Positions 17,639 to 26,051 of a DNA stretch of 64,000 nt are shown one piece after another. Within the stretch, counting starts at the first letter, position 1. Each line of letters starts with the position of its first letter. Source of the DNA: an uncultured Mycoplasmatota bacterium (lineage in GTDB: Bacteria > Bacillota_I > Bacilli_A > RF39 > UBA660); NCBI GenBank assembly GCA_900548695.1, contig URLC01000002.1, positions 186,001 to 250,000 of the forward strand, read 5' to 3'. The position numbers and the translations under genes were made by a program. The notes under the pieces are model-generated. The model did not search any database. It saw only the letters and a list, made by a program, of their open reading frames with translations, and had not been told where the DNA came from.

Positions 17639-17934
17639 ATAGTAACAATATGTGGTAGTTTTAAATTTAAAAAAGAGATGTTGAGGATATTAGCAGAATT
17701 AGAAATTAAAAATAATTATGTGATTTTACAACCGGTATATGGTGGAGACTATGATAACTATACGAAAGCGGAAGTGGAAATATTGGGAAGATTGCATATG
17801 AGAAGAATAGAAATTAGCGATGCTATTGATTAGTCAATGTAGGAGGATATATTGGTTCGTCTACAATCCAAGAAATAGAATATGCTAGGTTGATTTATAA
17901 AGAAATTTATTTTTTAGAACCAGTTAATAATTAA
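17639..17934 (+). pseudogene. Frameshifted nucleoside 2-deoxyribosyltransferase-like gene
   Basis: The frame from 17639 reads VTICGSFKFKKEM, then VILQPVY and EVEILGRLHMRRIEISDAI, before stops near 17831. One base out of phase, the sequence resumes as NVGGYIGSSTIQEIEYAR and LIYKEIYFLEPVNN, ending at TAA 17932-17934. Together these form the usual order of a nucleoside 2-deoxyribosyltransferase-like fold (an ICGS start, then GxIGxST-type and E-x-x-YA motifs). The gene is broken by a frameshift and has no good start codon. It explains most of the 437-base gap after 17586. Confidence 0.75.
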
Positions 17935-18023
17935 AATAATGATTAGTGAAAATTATATTTACATAAATTTATTTTTGTACTATTATTTGGTTGAAGATGG
18001 TAATTTGAAAGTGAGTTGATATT

Positions 18024-18659
18024 ATGAATTATGGACCAAATAGAAATGAAAAAATTCCAAATCAGATGGTGCCAAGTGTTTGTTTTATAAAAAATGCTAT
18101 TACAAGACCTAATATAGAAGTGGGAGATTACACCTATTATAATGATATCAATGGAGGAGATACGTTTGAGGAACATGTGACGCATCATTATGAGTTTTTA
18201 GGAGATAAACTTGTGATAGGGAAGTTTTGTCAAATAGCTTCTGGAATAGAGATTGTTATGAATGGAGCTAATCATAGAATGTGTAGTGTTACCACATATC
18301 CTTTTAATATTATGGGAAATGGTTGGGAAAAAGTGACGCCCGAATTACAAGATTTACCATTTAAAGGAGATACTGTTATTGGCAATGATGTATGGATTGG
18401 ACAAAATGTAACAATATTACCAGGGGTTCATATAGGTGATGGAGTAATTATAGGAGCAAATTCAGTTGTTACTAAAGATATACCGGCATATCATATTGCT
18501 GGTGGAAATCCTTGTAAAATAATAAAGAAAAGATTTTCGGATGAACTTATTAATTATTTAGAAGAAATAAAATGGTGGGATTGGGAAGAAAAGAAAATAT
18601 TTGATAATTTAGAAATATTATGTAGTAGTGATTTAGAAAAAATTAAGAAGATAAAGTAA
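18024..18659 (+). CDS. Vat-family (xenobiotic) O-acetyltransferase
   Basis: 211 residues of the left-handed beta-helix acetyltransferase type. GDYTYYND, LGDKLVIGKFCQIASG and MNGANHRM match the Vat family; the His of NGANHR is the expected catalytic base. Hexapeptide turns follow (VIGNDVWIGQNVTILPGV, IGDGVIIGANSVV), then AGGNPCKIIKKRF. Vat enzymes acetylate streptogramin A or, in other members, sugars or chloramphenicol using acetyl-CoA. The substrate cannot be told here, so no resistance is claimed. It lies inside the accessory island, which fits horizontal acquisition. Confidence 0.85.
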   Translation: MNYGPNRNEKIPNQMVPSVCFIKNAITRPNIEVGDYTYYNDINGGDTFEEHVTHHYEFLGDKLVIGKFCQIASGIEIVMNGANHRMCSVTTYPFNIMGNGWEKVTPELQDLPFKGDTVIGNDVWIGQNVTILPGVHIGDGVIIGANSVVTKDIPAYHIAGGNPCKIIKKRFSDELINYLEEIKWWDWEEKKIFDNLEILCSSDLEKIKKIK

Positions 18660-18688
18660 ATAGTTAACTATAGTTTGTTAATTAGTGG

Positions 18689-18730
18689 AATGTAAAGATA
18701 TTTTTACATTACAAATGATTAATGTAAAGA
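18689..18730. promoter_or_regulatory. Inverted and direct repeats upstream of the XRE regulator (possible operator)
   Basis: AATGTAAA (18689-18696), a 6-base gap and TTTACATT (18703-18710) form a dyad. AATGTAAAGA recurs at 18721-18730. The arrangement fits an operator for the adjacent HTH protein. Confidence 0.4.
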
Positions 18731-18787
18731 AGTTTTGATAGAAAATGTCATAATAAAATGATATTATTGGCTTGTTAGGAGGAAAGT

Positions 18788-19408
18788 ATGGAAATTAGTA
18801 AATGTATTAAAGATTCTAGACAAAAAAATAATATTAGCCAAGAAAGTTTAGCAGAACAATTAAACGTTTCAAGACAAACTATATCCAGCTGGGAAACTGG
18901 AAAAAGTTATCCGGATATTGTTAGCGTTATTAAAATGAGTGATATATTTAATATTTCACTTGATAAAATGTTAAAGGAAGATACAAAATTAATTAATAAT
19001 ATGCAAGAGAAAATGGATAGTGTCAACAGCAATCAATTTATCGTTTTTACAATGGTATTTGCTCTTATTCTTTTTGGAGGTATGTACTTAATACATACTT
19101 ATATAGATATTCCTAAAATTAGTGATTTATTTTCTAATATTATAGTTTTAACTATTTTTGTTGTTGGTACAGTGATATATTTATTGTCAAATATACAGGT
19201 TGGAAAATTTTTAAATCAAAAAACATCAAATAAAACTATAATAAAAACTATTATTGTTATATTAGTAGTGTTTGGACTGTTTTTTATCTTTCCGTTGTTA
19301 GAAAAAATCATAACCATTGGTTGGCAACTATTTATAGCGCGAATTACTATTATTGCAATATTGATTATTTTTTCTTTCTTTATTTTTAAAAAAATAGATA
19401 AATGGTAA
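18788..19408 (+). CDS. XRE-family HTH regulator with membrane domain
   Basis: 206 residues. The N-terminal HTH_3 domain (about residues 5-60) shows ISQESLAEQLNVSRQTIS followed by WETGKSYPDI, a classic Cro/CI-type DNA-binding domain. Four hydrophobic segments follow (starting around residues 80, 115, 150 and 180), so the regulator is membrane-anchored. Such proteins are common in Bacillota and usually control neighbouring or envelope genes; the regulated gene is unknown. The ribosome site is AGGAGGAAA. A repeat upstream could be its operator. Confidence 0.85.
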   Translation: MEISKCIKDSRQKNNISQESLAEQLNVSRQTISSWETGKSYPDIVSVIKMSDIFNISLDKMLKEDTKLINNMQEKMDSVNSNQFIVFTMVFALILFGGMYLIHTYIDIPKISDLFSNIIVLTIFVVGTVIYLLSNIQVGKFLNQKTSNKTIIKTIIVILVVFGLFFIFPLLEKIITIGWQLFIARITIIAILIIFSFFIFKKIDKW

Positions 19409-19433
19409 TTTACTACTTAATGATAAATTGGAA

Positions 19434-19589
19434 ATGGGACTTACTAGTTGGAAAATTTCATTTGATGGTTTAATATATAAAGTAGTTGAAAATTACTTAC
19501 ATGATAAAGAAGTAATTAAATTAAATAATTTCATGAATACATTTTTAGTATCAGTGGAGGCCGAGGCAAAAAAAATTATATCTATATAA
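19434..19589 (+). pseudogene. Short ORF, probable gene remnant
   Basis: A 51-codon frame starting MGLTSWKISFDGLIYK and ending in EAEAKKIISI lies in the 270-base gap after the XRE gene. It has no ribosome site, so it looks like the remains of a larger helical protein rather than a live gene. I do not recognise a parent. The rest of the gap (19590-19678) shows nothing clear. Confidence 0.3.
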
Positions 19590-19678
19590 GAGTGGATAAG
19601 TTCTACTGATGGTTTGTTACAGTCTTGGCGAAAGAAGGGAAATAAAAATGATAATTAGAATAATTATGAGGGGATGTT

Positions 19679-20404
19679 ATGTTTGAAAAATATGCCGATA
19701 AAATTAAATTGTTAGAACATTTTCAAAAAGAAAATATTTTAAATGAAAATTTTCAATTATATAGTGATTCTGAAGATAAAATTAAAATATACTATGCACC
19801 TCACAATGAAATAATTAATAAAAAAGCAAAAATATTTATTGTTGGTATTACACCTGGTTGGACGCAGACAAGTATCGCATATAAAACTGCAAAAGAAGGA
19901 TTGGTAAGAGGATTAAATAAAGAAAAAATACAAATTAATTGTAAAATTAATTCTAGATTTGCTGGTAGTATGAGAAAAAATATAATTGAAATGTTAGATG
20001 AATTGGATTTGAATAAGTATTTAAGTCTGAATTCGTGTGCCGAATTGTTTGAGGAATTTAATGATTTGTTACATACAACATCCTTAATTCCATATCCAGT
20101 GTTTATTAATGGAAAAAATTATACAGGAAGTAATCCTAAAATGTTAGATAATGAAATATTAAGTTCTTATATAAAAAAATATTTTTATAATGAGGTAAAT
20201 GAATTAAAAGATATTATGATTATTCCACTAGGTGTTGCTGTAGAAGAAGTTTTAAATAATATGGTTCATCAAGGAATAATAAGTACTCAACAATGTCTAT
20301 TTGGATTTCCTCATCCATCAGGAGCCAATGGACATAGAAAGAAACAATTTGAATCTAATAAAAGAGAATTAAAAGAGAAAATAAATTTATATTTTAAAAG
20401 TTAA
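19679..20404 (+). CDS. Uracil-DNA glycosylase superfamily protein
   Basis: 241 residues. Two motifs place it in the UDG superfamily: FIVGITPGWTQ (water-activating loop, GxxPG type) at about residues 56-66 and CLFGFPHPSGANGHRK (HPS-type loop) near residues 208-223. A family-1 GQDPYH motif is absent, so it is one of the divergent UDG-like groups whose substrates are not known. It could remove damaged bases or have another nucleic-acid role. Its strong A bias and position in the island suggest recent acquisition. A GAGGGGATG ribosome site precedes the ATG. Confidence 0.7.
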   Translation: MFEKYADKIKLLEHFQKENILNENFQLYSDSEDKIKIYYAPHNEIINKKAKIFIVGITPGWTQTSIAYKTAKEGLVRGLNKEKIQINCKINSRFAGSMRKNIIEMLDELDLNKYLSLNSCAELFEEFNDLLHTTSLIPYPVFINGKNYTGSNPKMLDNEILSSYIKKYFYNEVNELKDIMIIPLGVAVEEVLNNMVHQGIISTQQCLFGFPHPSGANGHRKKQFESNKRELKEKINLYFKS

Positions 20405-20639
20405 GAGGAAGTGATATAAATGAACGAAAATAAAACAAATATCAACTGATTGATACCGCCATTGCAACCCTCATATAATTAATAGGAAATAAATGTATAA
20501 ATAAATATGAAATTATAAGTTATATCATTGAATGATGTCGATTTGATAAACAAAAAATTTATATATTTATAGAGAAAATAATGTATTAGTGAAGCTGTAA
20601 ATAATATAGAAAAATTTTATAACTTGAGGAGGTAATAGT
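20405..20639 (+). other. Intergenic region with decayed coding fragment
   Basis: After AGAGGAAGTGATATAA an ATG at 20420 opens MNENKTNIN and stops at once. One base out of phase the sequence reads YQLIDTAIATLI and then stops. This suggests a gene start wrecked by frameshift and deletion. The remaining ~170 bases are A/T-rich with nothing recognisable. Confidence 0.35.
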
Positions 20640-21119
20640 ATGACTAATAACGACAAAATTAAAATGTATATGAATCAAGATATTAATGATCCAATATTTT
20701 TATTTCATGGTAGCCCATTATTGTTGCAAAAGTTAATTCCAAAACAATCTTCAGATTCTAGCAATAATTATGCAAATATAGACAACGCAGTTTTTTTATT
20801 TCCATCATTTTTAAAATCAACACCATACGCATTTAAAGATTCGTTAAAGCAATATGAAATTGAAGGTCAAAAATGGAATTTCGAGATACCAAATGATAAT
20901 AGTTTCCCTTTGATGACTTTTGATGGTATAGATCCACCTGAAGATTTAATTGGATATATATATATTATTAAAAAAGACGATGAAATGGTAAAAGACGAAA
21001 AATCTTATCAATACAAGTGTCATAAAGAAATTGTTCCATATGATATCATTGAAGTTCACTATAAGGATTTTAAAGATTATTTTGAAAATAGAAATAATAA
21101 GAAGAAAAGTAGATATTAA
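20640..21119 (+). CDS. Possible ADP-ribosyltransferase-like small protein
   Basis: 159 residues with an excellent GAGGAGGT ribosome site. FLFHGSPLLLQKLIPKQS, followed by NIDNAVFLFPSFLKSTPYAF, resembles the start of the diphtheria-toxin-like ADP-ribosyltransferase fold (an HG strand followed by a VFLT-like strand and an A-x-A-Y-A-F helix). The C-terminal half is charged. No catalytic Glu can be fixed by eye, so the call is tentative. Alternatives are a toxin-like relative or an uncharacterised family. It lies just before the broken recombinase. Confidence 0.4.
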   Translation: MTNNDKIKMYMNQDINDPIFLFHGSPLLLQKLIPKQSSDSSNNYANIDNAVFLFPSFLKSTPYAFKDSLKQYEIEGQKWNFEIPNDNSFPLMTFDGIDPPEDLIGYIYIIKKDDEMVKDEKSYQYKCHKEIVPYDIIEVHYKDFKDYFENRNNKKKSRY

Positions 21120-21224
21120 ACAGAAAAAAACGATAGAATTATATAAACATAAATAATTGATTACAATGTTTAAACTCTATCTAAATGAAATTTTATATAA
21201 ATAATAATATTTTATAATTGCAGC

Positions 21225-21251
21225 AAACAGGGAAAAAATCCTGTTTTTTTA
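21225..21251 (+). terminator. Terminator before the recombinase
   Basis: AAACAGG (21225-21231), an 8-base loop, CCTGTTT and further T residues. A TGTTATAAT -10 follows at about 21252-21260. Confidence 0.7.
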
Positions 21252-21282
21252 TGTTATAATATAGTGCAATGGGTGATATGTA

Positions 21283-22509
21283 ATGAAGTGGAATGTAGCA
21301 GTATATTTAAGAGTTTCTAAAGAAGTAGATGATTTGTGTGAGACTAACAGTTTAGATAACCAAAAACTGATAATTGAAAATTTTGTAAATAACAATCGAG
21401 ATTTAGTTATTAAAGATTATTATATTGATAATGGATATAGTGGCACAAATATGGAAAGACCTGCATTAGAGCAAATGATGGATGATATACATAATAAAAA
21501 AATAAATTGTGTAATCGTTAAAGATATGTCTCGATTTGCAAGAAATTATGCATGATGCCAAATATATTTAGGAGAACGTTTTCCCAGTAATAACGTAAGA
21601 TTTATTTCTATAAATGATAATTTAGATAGTTTAGAAAATCCTAATTATACTGATAAACTGGAATTTGTTTTGCTAAATCTTGTTTATGAACATTATGCTA
21701 TTGAAGCTTCTGAAAAAGTAACAACAATAAAAAGAATGCAACAAAAAAATGGAGATTATTTAGGAGTATCAGCCCCATATGGATATATTAAAGATCCAAA
21801 TGATGGTCATAAAGTTTTAATAGATGATTATGCATCAAAGATAGTAAAACGAATTTTTGATATGACTTTAGAATGCAAGAGTAGAAATGAAATAGTAGAT
21901 ATATTAAATGATGAATGTGTATTACCACCTTCTAAATATAAAGCTGAAATTATAAAAGTAACAAGTTTATCCACTAAGATAGCAGAAAAGTGGCAGCCTA
22001 ACATGATTAGAGAAATATTAAAAAATGAATTCTATATTGGTAACATGGCACAAGGAAAAGTAAGAAAACCTACTAGAAGATTAAATAAACTTGTAAAAGT
22101 GTCTAAAGATGATTGGATAGTGGTAGAAAATACACACGAAGCTATTATAGATAAAAATGATTTTGAGACAGTTCAAAGAATATTAGAATTTTCTTCCTCA
22201 ATTTTAAATTCTAGTGAAATGTTGCTAATGTATTTAAAATGTCCTGATTGCAATGGTATATTTCATAAAAAGAAAACTAAATATAATGAGTACTATTATT
22301 GTAATACTTATTATAGAAACAAGGGATGTTCTAAACATTCAGTTATAAAATCAGTTTTAGAAGAAATGGTTTTAGAAGATTTAAAAGAAAATATTGATCA
22401 AAATATCAAGTATTTAACAAAAGACATACTTAAAAAGTATATAAAAGATATTTTTATATTTGACAATGGAAAAATAGAAATTGAATACAAAAGTAAGGAG
22501 GTGAAATAA
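21283..22509 (+). pseudogene. Large serine recombinase with one in-frame nonsense codon
   Basis: The frame is continuous from 21283 to 22509 except for TGA at 21553-21555. The first part has the resolvase domain: VAVYLRVSKEVDD with the catalytic Ser, NGYSGTNMERPALEQM, and VKDMSRFARNY just before the stop. Afterwards come RFPSNNVRFISINDN, the Recombinase domain (APYGYIKDPNDGHKV, FYIGNMAQGK) and a zinc-ribbon (YLKCPDCNG, NKGCSKHS). At about 408 codons it is shorter than most large serine recombinases. Other genes here use TGA as stop and TGG for Trp, so the break is probably real. Its TAA overlaps the next ATG. Confidence 0.85.
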
Positions 22510-22685
22510 TGTCTTGGAATGAAATTTTAACTCAAATTGTAATACCATTAATATCAGGATTTATTGGGGGAAGTATTGGGAACGTAGTTATACAAAAATA
22601 TAGGGATTCAAGAAAATATGTAATGAAGTATAAAGATGTAGAATTTAAAGTTGTTGGAGATGTTGTAAATGGAGAAAAAAAGTAA
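22509..22685 (+). CDS. Small membrane protein with GDVVNG motif
   Basis: A 58-residue ORF with a strong AAGGAGGTGA ribosome site; its ATG overlaps the recombinase TAA (TAATG). One glycine-rich membrane helix (QIVIPLISGFIGGSIGNVVI) is followed by a basic stretch and ends in VEFKVVGDVVNGEKK. The same GDVVNG motif appears near the N-terminus of the next protein. The two genes overlap by 17 bases, so they are translationally coupled and probably act together. Function unknown. Confidence 0.65.
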   Translation: MSWNEILTQIVIPLISGFIGGSIGNVVIQKYRDSRKYVMKYKDVEFKVVGDVVNGEKK

Positions 22686-25005
22686 AAAACATTTTTTGTT
22701 AAATTTATTTACTAAATTTTCTGTTAAAGGAGATGTTGTAAATGGTGATAAATATGTTTTTAAAATGCCACCGTCTTTAAAAGAAGATCTCCTAAAAATT
22801 ATTAATAAAAATGATGAAAACTATTCTGATTTTTATAAAAATTATATTTCAAAATTTGACGAATTAGATAATTATGCTTTTTCTTTATTTTATCCTAATT
22901 TAATAAAGGAAGAGTTTTCGGTTAAGAGTAAACCATTGATATTAGGTAAAAAAATTATTAATTGGATTTATGGATTAGAAAAATTTCCTACTAAAGATAT
23001 TGAAGAATTTTATAAATTAATAAAAGTTGAGTATAAGTTTAGTAATGATACAGCTATTGTTAAGCGATGGAATGCTAATATTGCCTATTTTAATAATGAT
23101 TTAAAAAGAGCTTCTGATAATTATAGCAAGCTATATGATGATTTAAAAGATGTTGATAGTATACCTAAATGGTATATCGATGATATTTGCATAGATGGAA
23201 GAAATATTTTACACCAATATGGAAACACACAAAATACTCATTATTATAATAATAAATATCAAGATAAAATATCATCAAATCCTCATAAATTATCTTATCC
23301 AGATGTTGATCGTATAAAAATTAATATTTATGAAAATGTATCAAAACATATATTTAATAATAAAAACAAGGCAAAATATACAATTATTTATGGTGCTGGG
23401 CTTGAGGAAATTTTCAAGGAAATACAAAATCTAGTCTATTTAACTATTTTTTATGGTTCTATAACTCATTTAAAACTTATTAGGGAATTAATTTCAGATA
23501 TAATGTATATGTATGCCGAAACATTTGAAGATGAACAATTTTATAAACTATCTTTGAAAATGTTATTTATTAGTGGAAAGTACAAAGAATTTAGAAATTT
23601 ATACAATAAATTAAAACTAAATTATTCTTTTGTAAATTCAGAAGAATTTATTAAAGATATATTGAATTCAAGGAAATCATTGTTTGGTTTTGAAATAAAT
23701 AGAAATAGTATTTTTTTGTTTGATATATATGGAAGATATTTAGATGATAATGTTTTTACAAAATTAGAAAATGAACTTTTTGAAATAGTAACAATTAACT
23801 CTAATTTTCAAATAGATTTAATTAGTAATGCTTTTAAAGCAATAGCGGCTAATTTAATACGTTCAACTAATATTGGTTCATTGTTGAAAATAATGAAGAA
23901 ATATTTCTTCAAGTCTTATTCAAGGTTTTATATTGATTTTGGTGGAATTATAAAAGCGGTAGATGTTAATAATTTATCATCATCTGAATTCTCTAATTTT
24001 AAATTTATTATAGATTCGTTGATTAAAGAAAAATCACATTTAAATTATGATCTATCAGATCAAATAATTGCTATAAAAAAACGTAACCCCAAAATAACAA
24101 AGTATGATGAATTAATAGGAACTAATGGAACTTTAGAAAATTTTAAATACGAGGCAGAAAAAGATAATAACTATGTCGAAATGGCCAAAAAGGTTATTAA
24201 AATTTTTAAGGATGAACATGAAGTAATAGAAAAAAGATGTTCTGGTGTGTATTACGATAAATTCTCGGAATATAGGCTTGGCAATAAAATATTTCAAAAA
24301 GATTTATATAGTAAAACAAGAGAGTTTATTATAAATGATTACTTACCTTTGGCGAAAAGTATAATAAAATCTGAGAAAGAAATAATTTATGAAAAGATAA
24401 AACATATTAAATATTTAAGTTATTTTTTAATGATAGAAAAAGATTCGGAAATCGTAGACGAAGTAATCAAAGATATACATACTGTTGAATTTACAAAATT
24501 TAATGATGTTTCTACATTTGGTGGTGTTAAAGATAGAGATATATATGACTTAAAAATAAATATCATTATGTGTGATGTGATTTGTAATAAAATAAAATAT
24601 AGTGATGGTTTAATTAAATATTTAGAAATAGCTATAAATAGAAATGAAAATCTTGAAGAAATAGTTAACTGTATTTTAATATTAAATGATTATTGTATTT
24701 TGAATAAAGATGATATTCAAAATTTATATTTATTATTTAAAATTTGCTATAATGTTAATGATATTGATGTGAGAAATAAAATTGTAGAAATTAGTAATTG
24801 TTTTATTGAGACATTTTACCAAGAGGAAGTACTCGAAATTTTAAATGAAAGATCAAAATATTTAAGTGAAGATGAATGTATAGGGTATATAAAGTTAATC
24901 ACAAGTGTTAACGATAAAACAATATTTGATGCTAGTATTGAAAACTTAAAAAACAATAGAAACTTTTATATAAAATATATGGTTGATAAATATTTAAAAG
25001 ATTAA
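22669..25005 (+). CDS. Large helical protein with N-terminal GDVVNGDK motif, unknown
   Basis: 778 residues, no signal peptide. The start, FSVKGDVVNGDKYVF (residues 17-31), looks like the short GDxVxGDK beta tract that I recall near the N-termini of many bacterial conflict and signalling proteins; this is recollection, not a search. The rest is almost entirely alpha-helical, very rich in Lys/Asn/Ile/Tyr, and resembles TPR/HEAT-like solenoid sequence (for example NIAYFNNDLKRASDNYSKLYDD). I find no Walker, nuclease, TIR or protease motif. It overlaps the small membrane protein gene and lies downstream of a broken recombinase, so it is plausibly island cargo. Confidence 0.6.
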   Translation: MEKKSKKHFLLNLFTKFSVKGDVVNGDKYVFKMPPSLKEDLLKIINKNDENYSDFYKNYISKFDELDNYAFSLFYPNLIKEEFSVKSKPLILGKKIINWIYGLEKFPTKDIEEFYKLIKVEYKFSNDTAIVKRWNANIAYFNNDLKRASDNYSKLYDDLKDVDSIPKWYIDDICIDGRNILHQYGNTQNTHYYNNKYQDKISSNPHKLSYPDVDRIKINIYENVSKHIFNNKNKAKYTIIYGAGLEEIFKEIQNLVYLTIFYGSITHLKLIRELISDIMYMYAETFEDEQFYKLSLKMLFISGKYKEFRNLYNKLKLNYSFVNSEEFIKDILNSRKSLFGFEINRNSIFLFDIYGRYLDDNVFTKLENELFEIVTINSNFQIDLISNAFKAIAANLIRSTNIGSLLKIMKKYFFKSYSRFYIDFGGIIKAVDVNNLSSSEFSNFKFIIDSLIKEKSHLNYDLSDQIIAIKKRNPKITKYDELIGTNGTLENFKYEAEKDNNYVEMAKKVIKIFKDEHEVIEKRCSGVYYDKFSEYRLGNKIFQKDLYSKTREFIINDYLPLAKSIIKSEKEIIYEKIKHIKYLSYFLMIEKDSEIVDEVIKDIHTVEFTKFNDVSTFGGVKDRDIYDLKINIIMCDVICNKIKYSDGLIKYLEIAINRNENLEEIVNCILILNDYCILNKDDIQNLYLLFKICYNVNDIDVRNKIVEISNCFIETFYQEEVLEILNERSKYLSEDECIGYIKLITSVNDKTIFDASIENLKNNRNFYIKYMVDKYLKD

Positions 25006-25050
25006 TTAAAACATATTTATTGAAGAGAGTAGGTAAAACTACTTTTTTTA

Positions 25051-25059
25051 TGATATAAT
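25051..25059 (+). promoter_or_regulatory. Extended -10 promoter of rbgA
   Basis: TGA followed by TATAAT (25054-25059); no good -35 is seen. Confidence 0.5.
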
Positions 25060-25097
25060 GTTGTATGTTGGAAAACTTTAAAAAAGGAAGTGAAACA

Positions 25098-25973
25098 ATG
25101 GAAAATTTAGAAAAAACGTTCCCAAAAACAAGTATTAACTGGTATCCAGGTCATATGGCTAAAACTAAGAGAGAAATCAAAGAAAAGTTAAATTTAATAG
25201 ATATTGTTTATGAGGTTATTGATGCTAGAATGCCTCTTTCTTCTAAGATTGCTGATATTGATGATTTGATTAAAAATAAGCCTAAGATTTTGATTATGAC
25301 TAAGTATGATTTATGTGATAAAGTTGAGACTGATAAGTTTATTCAGTATTATGAAGAAAGGGGATATCAAGTAATTCCAGTTGATTTAATGAGTGGTTTA
25401 AATGTTAAAAAAATCATTGATGCTAGTGAAGTTGTTTTAAAAGAAGAAAATGAAAAGAGAAAGTTAAAAGGATTAAAGCCTAGAAATATTAGAGCTTTGA
25501 TTTTAGGAGTTCCTAATGCTGGTAAAAGCACACTTATTAATCGATTGGTTGGTAGAAAATCAGCTGGTGTTGGTAATAGGCCAGGATTTACTAAAAGTTT
25601 AAGTTGGATTCGTATTCATAAGGATATTGATTTATTAGATACTCCTGGTATTTTGTGGCCAAAGTTAGAAAATCAGGAATCAGCTCATATTTTAGCTTGT
25701 TTTTCTTCCATTAAAGAGGAAATATTAAATGAGGATCAAATAGCTAGTTTTATTTTAAGAAAATTATATGAACTTTATCCACAAAGTTTAGAAAAAAGAT
25801 ATGGAATCACGGAGTTTGATGATGATTTGATAGAAGTTTATGATACTATAGCAGCAAGACGTGGAGCATTAACTAAGGGCGGAGTTGCTGATTATGAAAA
25901 AGTATCTAATTTAATTATTAGAGATTTTAAAAACGGGTATTTTGGACCGATTACTTTTGATCGTTTAAAGTAA
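25098..25973 (+). CDS. rbgA: Ribosome biogenesis GTPase RbgA (YlqF)
   Basis: RbgA is a circularly permuted GTPase needed for late 50S assembly. It has 291 residues, starting at ATG 25098 behind AAAGGAAGTGA. The permuted motif order is visible: NWYPGHMAKT, then G4 (MTKYDL), G1 (GVPNAGKSTLINRL), G2/switch (NRPGFTKS) and G3 (LLDTPGILWP). The C-terminal ANTAR-like domain follows. An in-frame TTG at 25065 would add unlikely residues. The gene marks the right edge of the accessory island; RNase HII follows, as in B. subtilis ylqF-rnhB. Confidence 0.95.
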   Translation: MENLEKTFPKTSINWYPGHMAKTKREIKEKLNLIDIVYEVIDARMPLSSKIADIDDLIKNKPKILIMTKYDLCDKVETDKFIQYYEERGYQVIPVDLMSGLNVKKIIDASEVVLKEENEKRKLKGLKPRNIRALILGVPNAGKSTLINRLVGRKSAGVGNRPGFTKSLSWIRIHKDIDLLDTPGILWPKLENQESAHILACFSSIKEEILNEDQIASFILRKLYELYPQSLEKRYGITEFDDDLIEVYDTIAARRGALTKGGVADYEKVSNLIIRDFKNGYFGPITFDRLK

Positions 25974-25978
25974 TTTTG

Positions 25979-26012
25979 AAAAAAAGAATAATAGTTTGTT
26001 TATTCTTTTTTT
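25979..26012 (+). terminator. Terminator after rbgA
   Basis: AAAAAGAATAA pairs with TTATTCTTTTT around a short loop, and the T run continues. Confidence 0.7.
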
Positions 26013-26051
26013 ATATTTGTGGTAAAATGAGAATAGATTTGAGGGAAGTAT

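Noticed and set aside
21553..21555. Use of TGA as Trp in this genome
   Set aside because: Trp is TGG throughout, and TGA ends rel, xerC and the ComN-like gene; reading through the ComN-like gene stop would run into secDF out of frame.
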